The translations under genes were made by a program, and so were the position numbers. From assembly GCA_024103385.1 (NCBI GenBank), contig JAGFIT010000014.1, positions 1-64,000 on the forward strand: DNA of 64,000 nt, given 5' to 3'. The first letter of the stretch is position 1. Every line of letters starts with the position of its first letter. The notes under the pieces are model-generated. The model was not told the DNA's origin. It ran no database searches and saw only the letters and a program-made list of their open reading frames with translations. Below are positions 49,028 to 56,011 of the stretch, in pieces. Origin of the DNA: Vicingus serpentipes (GTDB lineage: Bacteria > Bacteroidota > Bacteroidia > Flavobacteriales_E > Vicingaceae).

Positions 49028-49049
49028 TAAACTGATATAAATCAGTTTA
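49028..49049. promoter_or_regulatory. Palindromic operator candidate upstream of the cus operon
   Basis: TAAACTGAT and ATCAGTTTA form a perfect 9-bp inverted repeat around ATAA. It sits at the promoter position of the HYC_CC_PP-cusACB operon. A related half-site, ATCAGTTATA, occurs near 38199 upstream of the His-rich gene. Confidence 0.55.
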
Positions 49050-49075
49050 TTATGTTAAAATGAGCATTTTCTCTG

Positions 49076-49114
49076 TAAACAAAAAAAGCCCCGCTAATAG
49101 CGAGGCTTTAATCA
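49076..49114. repeat. 39-bp direct repeat, right copy (terminator plus tRNA-tail-like flank)
   Basis: Identical to 31819-31857 and again includes the minus-strand terminator stem. It is followed at 49121-49133 by a fragment whose complement reads CCGTCCAGACCGC, like the 3' end of a tRNA-Asp. This marks the junction between the metal cluster and the phage element and is a candidate attachment site. Confidence 0.75.
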
Positions 49115-49205
49115 ATTTTAGCGGTCTGGACGGTTGCCTAAACTGCTAATGCAATTAGTTCATTATTAAGTTATTACATTAATTTATTTTATTTTTTATC
49201 TCTTT

Positions 49206-49571
49206 TTACGAAACAAATCTCATTAACTCTTTCAATTTTTTTGTGAAGTCTTCGTTTAACAATATATCATCATCAGGATCTAGCTCAATCATTAATGATA
49301 ACCTTGATTTCTTTTTTTGTTTCTTTTCATAATTAGCAGCCCCCTCCTTAGCTACACTTTTAATAAAATCCGATTCTTCAGGTTTGTAATGCTGGAAAAA
49401 ATCGTAATGGAGAGCTTCACTTATCTTCTTTAATAAATCCGTATCAATAGTGGTCCTAGAAAAAATATCATAAACAGTATTTCTAGTCTTACCTATCCTA
49501 TCAGCAAAAGCAGCTTTAGTCATTCCTGACTGTTCAACTTGCCTTTCAATAATTTTTCCTATATGTATCAT
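49206..49571 (-). CDS. Phage-type repressor, XRE-family helix-turn-helix
   Basis: I start at MIHIGKIIERQVEQSG (49571); an ATG three codons upstream is weaker. About 121 residues. An N-terminal helix-turn-helix (MTKAAFADRIGKTRNTVYDIF) is followed by a charged C-terminal part with basic KKQKKKSRL. It is divergent from the early phage genes with a 170-bp operator region between, the usual place of a lysogeny repressor. Confidence 0.8.
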   Translation of the reverse strand: MIHIGKIIERQVEQSGMTKAAFADRIGKTRNTVYDIFSRTTIDTDLLKKISEALHYDFFQHYKPEESDFIKSVAKEGAANYEKKQKKKSRLSLMIELDPDDDILLNEDFTKKLKELMRFVS

Positions 49572-49669
49572 ACAATACAAATTTGTTAAATTTTATTGTG
49601 CAGAGTATCAAATAATTAGTAGATTATCTAGTACACTTTGGTAAATTTTATTTTGTTATCTCAATTTTA

Positions 49670-49687
49670 TAGTACATATTTGTACTA
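49670..49687. promoter_or_regulatory. Phage operator candidate
   Basis: TAGTACA TATT TGTACTA is a perfect 7-bp inverted repeat in the divergent repressor/early-gene gap. A second half-site, TAGTACA, lies at 49629-49635. An AAAAC-rich low-complexity leader follows (49690-49742). Confidence 0.6.
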
Positions 49688-49742
49688 CTAAAACGAAACA
49701 AAAACAAAACAAAAACGATACCAAAACAAAACAAAAATTAAA

Positions 49743-49979
49743 ATGGCTATCAAAAAAAGTAAACTCAAAAAACTAAGTAAAGAACTTTCTCACTACAACA
49801 TCAGATCCAATTCAATCAGCTCCGCAGCAAAGCATTTCGGGTTGACAGAGGTTTTTATTCGGTATGTATTGAATGGTATTCGTGAAGATAATCACGGTAT
49901 AATTGAGTACTTAATAGATTGTGTTGTTAAGGAAAAATCCCGAGTAGAAAAAGTGTTAAATAAAATTGACCAGTTATAA
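49743..49979 (+). CDS. Small early phage protein, Cro-like helix-turn-helix candidate
   Basis: 78 residues. The central ISSAAKHFGLTEVFIRYVLNG looks like a helix-turn-helix, and the protein is basic. First rightward gene after the operator region, the position of a Cro-type regulator. I do not recognise a named family. Confidence 0.6.
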   Translation: MAIKKSKLKKLSKELSHYNIRSNSISSAAKHFGLTEVFIRYVLNGIREDNHGIIEYLIDCVVKEKSRVEKVLNKIDQL

Positions 49980-50013
49980 TACTTATTAATAACTAAGTAT
50001 AAATCCTTATTAT

Positions 50014-50460
50014 ATGGAAAACCTAGACATACACTACAATTTCTTACCAACAGCTAATAATAAGATATTGGCAATTGTACATTGGGAAGAAGAAAGAAGA
50101 CTACGTACTTGCCAAAAAGTAGGATCAACAGAAGAGCAACTGCAAAAATTTGTTAATGAAAAACGAAAAGAAATCATCATTAAACTATTGACAAAATTTG
50201 TCAACCAAAGAGATTACTCCCTCAATCATAACCTTATACCGAAATCTTCAGCAAGAATTAACGCTGTTTCTAAAATCAAAAAGGGATTAGAGGTATATGG
50301 CCAGTCTTCTCTTTATAGGGTATCCCAAATAATCCTTTGTTTAGAACAAGATCTAAATGAGCTTCTTCCTGGAAAAGCGAGTAAACATTATGAATATCAC
50401 CATAAAAAAATTAATCAAATACTAACCTTTTGTAAAAATATCACTAATGACATCAATTAA
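50014..50460 (+). CDS. Early phage protein, unknown
   Basis: 148 residues, largely helical and basic in the middle (KRKEIIIKLLTKFVNQRDYS), no signal peptide. It overlaps the next gene's start by 14 nt, showing an operon. I compared it by eye with the four-helix Avd proteins of DGRs and see no convincing match. Function unknown. Confidence 0.6.
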   Translation: MENLDIHYNFLPTANNKILAIVHWEEERRLRTCQKVGSTEEQLQKFVNEKRKEIIIKLLTKFVNQRDYSLNHNLIPKSSARINAVSKIKKGLEVYGQSSLYRVSQIILCLEQDLNELLPGKASKHYEYHHKKINQILTFCKNITNDIN

Positions 50461-50674
50461 GATAGATCACATCAACAATTTATTAAATCAAGACGATTTA
50501 CAATGCCATCAACATTTAAAAGCAATAGAGAATTTAGATTATCCTGAGTCAACAAAAAACATCATAAAGGGGTATTTCCGAAAAAGGTCTGAGTTGAATA
50601 AAGAAATATTGTCGGAAAACGGTTTTTACAATGAAAAGAATGTAGGATCAGAAAAAACCACAGAAACATGTTAA
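50447..50674 (+). CDS. Early phage protein, unknown
   Basis: 75 residues, acidic-helical (INNLLNQDDLQCHQHLKAIE). Starts inside the end of the preceding gene and overlaps the next start by 7 nt, so it is part of a tightly packed early operon. Not recognised. Confidence 0.55.
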   Translation: MTSIKIDHINNLLNQDDLQCHQHLKAIENLDYPESTKNIIKGYFRKRSELNKEILSENGFYNEKNVGSEKTTETC

Positions 50675-50988
50675 TAATTATAAAAAATCCAAAAACACAA
50701 AGGTTTAGTGATCAGCTGTTCTTTTTTGATAAAGAGAGTTGTGATTTTGCAGAAGGAATTCTTACCACCGATTGTATTCATTTATACAGCAAAAAAACAG
50801 CGGTGTTTTTAACCGAGGAGGAGTCAAAAAAAATAGAGGTCCTTTATGAGCTATTAAAAGAGTGCTCGCTAGAACAAATTAAAAAAATCAACAACTCTTA
50901 CACTCAGCCTAGCAAAACAATTCTATCATCATTAAACGATGCTTTCGAAAAACGATTTGGTTGGTTCTTTAAAAACGGAAATAAATAA
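50668..50988 (+). CDS. Early phage protein, unknown
   Basis: 106 residues, mixed alpha/beta, no signal peptide. Its stop overlaps the ATG of the primase-helicase gene (50988), so it is co-translated with the replication protein. Not recognised. Confidence 0.55.
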   Translation: MLIIIKNPKTQRFSDQLFFFDKESCDFAEGILTTDCIHLYSKKTAVFLTEEESKKIEVLYELLKECSLEQIKKINNSYTQPSKTILSSLNDAFEKRFGWFFKNGNK

Positions 50989-53534
50989 TGGCAAACAAAA
51001 AGCAGACATATTTTGAAGAGCGGATGGCTCAGATAGGGGTAACGGAAGATAATAATTTAATTACTTATACATATGACAACAAAGGAAATCATATTCCAAA
51101 TCAATTTGATATAGAAGGAAACGGCCATCCTGAAGTGTTCGATGCAAATAATAACATTATTAATTGTGCTGGTGGCCGTGATTTTAAAATATTTGAAGAA
51201 GATGAGCATGGGAATATATGTATCAATTATTTAAATAAATTCAATAATAAAGCTCAATGGAAAAAACCTGGAAGAAAATTTTCTGAAAATTATCAAATCA
51301 AAAGATATAAAGTTCCGGTTATAGATCCAAAGACGGGACAATTAAAAAAATATCATCTTCCAAAAGGAGCTGGTTCATTCCCATTTCTTCCTCCAAAATT
51401 AATTGAGAAATACCAAAAAGCTGAACCTATTAAAAACCTTTTCTTAACCGAAGGGGCCATCAAAGCATTTAAGGCCTCTATTAACGATATTGATATTGTA
51501 GGGTTAACAAGTATCACCCACTATAAAGATAAAACAACCGGAACCATCCATGGCGATATTATAGATATTATTACAAGATGCCAGGTACAAAATGTGTTTT
51601 GGTTGGTTGATGGCGATTGCCTGGACATATCCGACAAATATCCTGAAGACAAAGAAATCGATCTATATAAACGGCCAAACATTTTTTTTAACTCTGTTAG
51701 ATCCGTTCAAAAACTATTAACCGATTATGATGTAAACATCTATTTTGCTCACGTAATTTCTGACAGCGTAGAAGGATCTCCTAAAGGCTTGGATGATTTA
51801 ATTTATGCTAAAGAGCAGCTGGCCATTCAGGAGGTTGAAAGACACATCGCAAAAGGAATTATTAAAAAAAATGATCGGGCAAAAGAAATAGAGCGAGTAT
51901 TAAATGAAGTTCGTATTGATATTGTTTCTGATCTAAACAAAGTAAGCACCAATAATACTTACATCCATAAAATAGATGTAACCCACTCCTTTAACAAACT
52001 AAGAGCTTACTACCACCTTAAAAACGTTAACGGATTCTATGAGTTTCATAAAGATAGAATTGGTAGTAATGAATTTATATGGAACGGCACCAAGTATAAA
52101 TATGATGAGGAGAAGAACGAATGTGAGGTAATTATCCCTGCAGCAGCTCGTAATTATTTTAGAGTGGGCGATCAGTACCACGAATGGGTAGAAGTACCAA
52201 ACAAGCACGGACAAATAGAAAGACGTTTTGATAGGCGTTTAAAATCAACCATAACCGATGATCATGGTAAAAAGTTTGTGGACCATATATTAAAGCTAAA
52301 AGCATTTTGCAACGTTCCGGATCATGAAAACTATCAGCCAATTATTCGTAACTGTATGAACGTTTACCAACCATTTACACATGAACCTTTGTCTGACGAT
52401 GTTACGGAAGAAGATATTTCATCAACACTTCACTTTTTAAAGCACATATTTGGCAGTAATATTATTAAGTGGAGGCATCCAAAAACAGGAAAACAGACTG
52501 ATGTAAACGAGTTAGATTTAGGATTAGACTACGTTCAGCTGCTTTATCAAAAACCAACACAAATATTACCCATTGTATGTTTAGTCAGTAAAGAGAATAA
52601 CACAGGTAAATCAACCTTTGCAAAATGGCTCAAATTGGTTTTTGAACAAAACATGGCCATTGTAGGGAATGCCGATTTACAAAACGATTTTAACGCCTTT
52701 TGGGCAACCAAGTTAATAGTTTGTTGTGATGAAGCTTTTATCGAGAAGAAGGTAGTAGTAGAGAAAATCAAATCATTATCAACAGCAGATAAAATTACCA
52801 TGAACCAAAAAGGGAAAGACCAATCGGAAATCGATTTCTTTGGGAAATTCCTTTTGCTTACAAATAACGAAGACAACTTTATATATGCTTCGGAAGACGA
52901 TGTTCGTTTTTGGGTGCGTAAAATACCCAAAATACCACCATCAGAACTCAACGTAGATGTACTTGCTGAAATGCAGGAAGAAATACCGGCATTTTTAAAA
53001 TACCTCAGTAAACGAAAACTATCTACAGAGAACCTACATAGAGCATGGTTTGATGCAGAGCTCATTAAAACCGATGCTTTAAGAAAAGTAATTGAGTATA
53101 GCCGACCTACCATTGAGAAAGAGATCAGAGCGAAGATAAAAGAAATGTTCCTCGATTTTGATTTAGAAGAAATTCAAATGACCACCAAAGATCTTAAAGC
53201 AGAGTTCTTTAAAAACAGCCGTTACGAAGATAACTACATTGCAAAAGTGCTGAGTGAAAATCTTAACCTGGAACGCTATAAAAACGAAGAAGGTAAAGAA
53301 GTAACTAAACGTCACTCTTACCCTAAGTTCGAAAAAAACTACGAAGAAGGAAGGCAAGTAACCAAGCAGGTAGAAGTACAAACCAACGGCCGACCATGGG
53401 TATTTAAACGAGAAGACTTTGTTACCCAAGAAGAACTAGAAGCTGTAGCCTACGAGCCTGAAAATGCGCATATATCTGACTTTATGAGTAAAGCAACACA
53501 AATAACACTTAATGATGATTTACCTTTTGATTGA
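50988..53534 (+). CDS. Phage primase-helicase (TOPRIM-like plus SF3 helicase)
   Basis: 848 residues. N-terminal part: a TOPRIM-like region with NLFLTEGAIKAFKA (about 145-158), DIVGLTSI and VFWLVDGDC. C-terminal part: an SF3/DUF5906-type ATPase with Walker A VSKENNTGKSTFAKW (about 535), Walker B KLIVCCDEAF and sensor FLLLTNNEDN. Such proteins prime and unwind DNA at phage or plasmid origins. The stop overlaps the next ATG (TGATG at 53532-53536). It is the clearest replication gene of the element. Confidence 0.88.
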   Translation: MANKKQTYFEERMAQIGVTEDNNLITYTYDNKGNHIPNQFDIEGNGHPEVFDANNNIINCAGGRDFKIFEEDEHGNICINYLNKFNNKAQWKKPGRKFSENYQIKRYKVPVIDPKTGQLKKYHLPKGAGSFPFLPPKLIEKYQKAEPIKNLFLTEGAIKAFKASINDIDIVGLTSITHYKDKTTGTIHGDIIDIITRCQVQNVFWLVDGDCLDISDKYPEDKEIDLYKRPNIFFNSVRSVQKLLTDYDVNIYFAHVISDSVEGSPKGLDDLIYAKEQLAIQEVERHIAKGIIKKNDRAKEIERVLNEVRIDIVSDLNKVSTNNTYIHKIDVTHSFNKLRAYYHLKNVNGFYEFHKDRIGSNEFIWNGTKYKYDEEKNECEVIIPAAARNYFRVGDQYHEWVEVPNKHGQIERRFDRRLKSTITDDHGKKFVDHILKLKAFCNVPDHENYQPIIRNCMNVYQPFTHEPLSDDVTEEDISSTLHFLKHIFGSNIIKWRHPKTGKQTDVNELDLGLDYVQLLYQKPTQILPIVCLVSKENNTGKSTFAKWLKLVFEQNMAIVGNADLQNDFNAFWATKLIVCCDEAFIEKKVVVEKIKSLSTADKITMNQKGKDQSEIDFFGKFLLLTNNEDNFIYASEDDVRFWVRKIPKIPPSELNVDVLAEMQEEIPAFLKYLSKRKLSTENLHRAWFDAELIKTDALRKVIEYSRPTIEKEIRAKIKEMFLDFDLEEIQMTTKDLKAEFFKNSRYEDNYIAKVLSENLNLERYKNEEGKEVTKRHSYPKFEKNYEEGRQVTKQVEVQTNGRPWVFKREDFVTQEELEAVAYEPENAHISDFMSKATQITLNDDLPFD

Positions 53535-54082
53535 TGGGAAAGCAAATTGAAATAAAAATATGTCCGAATTGTAATATCACCTTCGAAGGAGTAAAGTACC
53601 TCTGTAACAAGTGTGGTAATTACAACTCTAAGAACAACTTTAAAAAGTGGTCAGAAGAAGATATTCAGTTTTTAATAAAAAACTATCAAGTACTTACTAG
53701 ATCACAAATAGCCGATCAATTAGGAAGGTCATTTTCATCTGTAAAAAGTAAAGCAAAACAGTTAAACTTAAAAAAGACTGCAGCAGCACTATCCATAATT
53801 AGCAAAAGACCTAACAAGGGTCAATTCAAAAAAGGAGATAGACCTGTAAACTATAGGAATGTTGGAGATATAGTAGAGCGAACACACCAAAGATCATATC
53901 AACCTACAATAAACGGGGCAGTAGTTTCTAATGTAAAGCAGATCCTATTAGACAACATTAAAAAGGTGCAAGAAAACAAAGATTACATCCCTCAAGCAGC
54001 TGAAATAAACAACAATGTGAAATCAATCATTGATTTAGCCAAGGCAGAAATTGAAATGGTTAAAACAATTAAAAACCTATAA
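53534..54082 (+). CDS. Zinc-ribbon and SANT/Myb-like DNA-binding protein
   Basis: I start at ATG 53534 (MGKQIEIKICPNC), overlapping the primase stop; a TTG one codon earlier is less likely. 182 residues. A zinc ribbon (CPNC..CNKCG, about 9-31) is followed by a Myb/SANT-like helix-turn-helix (WSEEDIQFLIKNYQVLTRSQ, then IADQLGRSFSSVKSKAKQL). Likely a phage DNA-binding regulator. Confidence 0.7.
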   Translation: MGKQIEIKICPNCNITFEGVKYLCNKCGNYNSKNNFKKWSEEDIQFLIKNYQVLTRSQIADQLGRSFSSVKSKAKQLNLKKTAAALSIISKRPNKGQFKKGDRPVNYRNVGDIVERTHQRSYQPTINGAVVSNVKQILLDNIKKVQENKDYIPQAAEINNNVKSIIDLAKAEIEMVKTIKNL

Positions 54083-54085
54083 ACC

Positions 54086-54250
54086 ATGAAAACACTCAAC
54101 ACAACTCAGTTAAAACAAACAAATTCGGCTTATAACAAGTCTGAATTAATTGCTAATAAAGTAGCATTAGCAGAGAAAATACAACTTGTCAGAATGCAAG
54201 CTGATTTCCTAAGAATAAAACTAAACATGCAACCACTTAACAACTATTAA
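54086..54250 (+). CDS. Small phage protein (54 aa), unknown
   Basis: ATG 54086 opens a 54-residue frame ending TAA at 54248-54250: MKTLNTTQLKQTNSAYNKSE and a helical remainder (ALAEKIQLVRMQADFLRIK). It fills the gap between two genes in the same direction, 3 nt after one and 4 nt before the next, which supports it being real. Not recognised. Confidence 0.5.
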   Translation: MKTLNTTQLKQTNSAYNKSELIANKVALAEKIQLVRMQADFLRIKLNMQPLNNY

Positions 54251-54254
54251 TACC

Positions 54255-54968
54255 ATGAAACAAACACCAATATTATTTAGTGATCTAATGGTTAATTCCA
54301 TTTTGAAAGGCACTAAAAAACAAACCAGGAGAACTGTAAAAGCCAATAGAAGAATTTGTGAAGATCCTAACCAGGTAAATTATCAAGAATGGTTTAATAA
54401 AGGTTATGTAACCTGCCCTTACGGTGAAGTAGGTGATGTACTATGGGTAAGAGAAACCTGGAAATTTTTAGGAATGTCAGAATCTGAAGATGTTGTTATT
54501 ATGTATAAAGACGGATCCATTGCTCACATTAATCCTGATGATGAAGATTACTGGAACAATAAATTAGAAGATCTGTTAGATGTTATGGCTAAAAAAGACC
54601 AGGTAATTGTTGATGAAGAAAATGAACGATATACCTGGGAGCATAAAAATGTGCCCTGGAAGCCATCTATACACATACCTAAAGAAGCTGCTCGTATTTG
54701 GTTAAAATTAACCGGGATAAGAGTTGAAAAACTGCAAGATATATCTTCAGAAGATGCTATTGATGAAGGCATAACAGTTTGCTTTGATAGTGGCACTCAA
54801 AAAAACAGGTATAAAAACTACCTAAAAGGAGCCCCTTCTTTATGGCCTACCTCCTATCATTCTTTCCAATCGTTATGGGAATCAATCAATGGAGGTGATT
54901 CCTGGCAAAATAACCCATGGGTATGGGTGCTTGAATTTGTACAAATAGCTAATCCTAATAATAATTAA
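54255..54968 (+). CDS. ASCH domain phage protein
   Basis: 237 residues. The opening MKQTPILFSDLMVNSILKGT and KKQTRRTVK, with YGEVGDVLWVRETWK and the late ARIWLKLTGIRVEKLQDISS, follow phage-borne ASCH/PUA-like domain proteins, which are thought to bind RNA or modified bases. The exact role is unknown. Directly upstream (10 nt) of the first DGR target gene. Confidence 0.75.
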   Translation: MKQTPILFSDLMVNSILKGTKKQTRRTVKANRRICEDPNQVNYQEWFNKGYVTCPYGEVGDVLWVRETWKFLGMSESEDVVIMYKDGSIAHINPDDEDYWNNKLEDLLDVMAKKDQVIVDEENERYTWEHKNVPWKPSIHIPKEAARIWLKLTGIRVEKLQDISSEDAIDEGITVCFDSGTQKNRYKNYLKGAPSLWPTSYHSFQSLWESINGGDSWQNNPWVWVLEFVQIANPNNN

Positions 54969-54978
54969 TTAAAAAAAC

Positions 54979-55428
54979 ATGGAAACATTAAAAATTGAAA
55001 TCCCGAAAGGGTTTGAAGTAAAAGACTTTAACAAGAAAACAGGTGAAATCACTTTTAAGGAAAAACCAAAAGAAGTAACAGAAAGAATTAAAACCGTTGA
55101 TGATGTGTTAAATGACAATGGAGTAACCATGTCTGAACTTGACAAGATGTTTAAGGGAGTTCCTGAACATTTTAAGCACCAGTACATCGCTGAACTATTG
55201 TGTAAGTCATTAAAAGAAGGATGGGAGCCAGACTGGGATAATTCGAATGAATATAAATATTATCCTTGGTTTGTTATGAGTTCTTCGGGCTTTCGGTATA
55301 ACGACTGCGTTGGCTGGAGTGCGGGTTCGGCTGTCGGCTCTCGCCTTTGCTTTAAATCAAGAAAATTAGCTGTTTATGCCGGAGAGCAATTCACAGAATT
55401 ATATAAACAATTTATGATAACTAAATAA
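54979..55428 (+). CDS. DGR target (variable) protein 1
   Basis: 149 residues, no signal peptide or membrane helix. N-terminal part (1-70) is charged; residues 80-100 read EGWEPDWDNSNEYKYYPWF; residues 101-126 are encoded by the variable repeat and show the DGR hallmark SSGFRYNDCVGWSAGSAVGS and then RLCFKS; a helical tail (AGEQFTELYKQF) follows. The order tryptophan-rich strand, GFR, variable stretch, RLCF is like the C-terminal ligand-binding (C-type-lectin-like) part of DGR proteins. All 15 differences from the template are at template adenines. The ligand is unknown. Confidence 0.88.
   Translation: METLKIEIPKGFEVKDFNKKTGEITFKEKPKEVTERIKTVDDVLNDNGVTMSELDKMFKGVPEHFKHQYIAELLCKSLKEGWEPDWDNSNEYKYYPWFVMSSSGFRYNDCVGWSAGSAVGSRLCFKSRKLAVYAGEQFTELYKQFMITK
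55279..55353 (+). other. DGR variable repeat 1 (VR1)
   Basis: Aligned to TR 55856-55930 with a constant offset of 577 and no gaps. Fifteen substitutions, all at TR adenines: TR positions 55884, 55887, 55889, 55890, 55896, 55898, 55901, 55902, 55907, 55908 in the core, plus 55913, 55920, 55924, 55929, 55930 at the 3' end. All other bases are identical. Confidence 0.95.
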
Positions 55429-55436
55429 TTAAAGAG

Positions 55437-55826
55437 ATGAAAGAAGTAAAAAAGTTAAAAACATTTGAAGACGCTTGTAAAATAGAAAAATTAGATCCTA
55501 AAAAGATATTACCTGATTTTTCCTGTTATCCTGAAGAAGATAGAAAAGCGTTAGAAGCTCATGCAAAATTATTAGTAGTTGTGAAAGCTGCTAATAGACT
55601 AGACAATAATAATAAAGAATGGACGCCTGATTGGACAGATGGCAAATGGAAATATGAACCTTGGTTTGTTATGAATGAGGGTTCTTCGGGCTTTCGGTAT
55701 GACGTCTTCGATTACTGGTTTACGCTTTCGTGTGTCGGCTCTCGCCTTTGCTTTAAATCGGAAGACGTATGTGAATACATTACTAATCAATTTATCGATT
55801 TATACAGAGATTATTTTATGAAGTAA
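55437..55826 (+). CDS. DGR target (variable) protein 2
   Basis: 129 residues, paralogous to the preceding protein in its C-terminal half (EWTPDWTDGKWKYEPWF, then variable segment, then RLCFKS and QFIDLYRDYF) but with an unrelated N-terminus (MKEVKKLKTFEDACKIEKLD). The variable repeat covers residues 82-107: SSGFRYDVFDYWFTLSCVGS. Again all template mismatches are at adenines. No secretion signal. Placed 8 nt after target 1, so both are made from one transcript. Inference: two scaffolds share one template. Confidence 0.88.
   Translation: MKEVKKLKTFEDACKIEKLDPKKILPDFSCYPEEDRKALEAHAKLLVVVKAANRLDNNNKEWTPDWTDGKWKYEPWFVMNEGSSGFRYDVFDYWFTLSCVGSRLCFKSEDVCEYITNQFIDLYRDYFMK
55681..55754 (+). other. DGR variable repeat 2 (VR2)
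   Basis: Aligned to TR 55857-55930 with a constant offset of 176. Fifteen substitutions, all at TR adenines: 55877, 55881, 55884, 55889, 55895, 55896, 55901, 55902, 55907, 55908 in the core, plus the same five 3' positions as VR1. The core changes differ from those in VR1, so diversification was independent. Confidence 0.95.
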
Positions 55827-55855
55827 AAAAACAGGTTGTGTGATGCGTTGAGCCG

Positions 55856-55930
55856 AGTTCTTCGGGCTTTCGGTATAACGACTACGATAACTGGAATACG
55901 AATTCGAATGTCAGCTCTCACCTATGCTAA
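55856..55930 (+). other. DGR template repeat (TR)
   Basis: Non-coding 75-bp repeat between target gene 2 and the reverse transcriptase. Read in the target frame it gives SSGFRYNDYDNWNTNSNVSS, with many AAC/AAT codons (the codon giving most change when adenines are randomised), and ends in TAA where both VRs have TTT. The core (55871-55912) has 15 adenines; 10 are substituted in VR1 and 10 in VR2, and no other base ever differs. Confidence 0.95.
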
Positions 55931-55949
55931 ACTATTTGCATTACAAACC

Positions 55950-55964
55950 TTGCCATCATGGCAA
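55950..55964 (+). other. Short hairpin downstream of TR
   Basis: TTGCCA TCA TGGCAA forms a 6-bp perfect stem with a 3-nt loop, 19 nt after the TR. It also includes the ATG of a 17-codon frame. It may belong to the structured TR RNA. Confidence 0.4.
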
Positions 55965-56011
55965 AAAAATACAAACCAATAAAAGGCATTGGTACTGAAA
56001 AAGGAAGATGA
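55958..56011 (+). CDS. 17-aa leader frame overlapping the RT start
   Basis: ATG 55958 opens MAKKYKPIKGIGTEKGR and stops at TGA 56009-56011, overlapping the RT ATG as ATGA. The overlap suggests translational coupling, but so short a frame may be chance, and TR-RT RNA is also a structured transcript. Confidence 0.3.
   Translation: MAKKYKPIKGIGTEKGR

Noticed and set aside
49121-49133. Complete tRNA-Asp gene
   Set aside because: Only the 3' acceptor-like piece is present; the sequence beyond does not continue as a tRNA.
50014-50460. Avd homologue
   Set aside because: Helical and of fitting length (148 aa), but it lies 5 kb from the DGR, is fused into the early operon, and no Avd-like pattern could be recognised by eye.
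54979-55826. VR similarity as plain gene duplication
   Set aside because: Duplication would leave mixed substitutions and would not link both genes to a non-coding copy with adenine-only differences.
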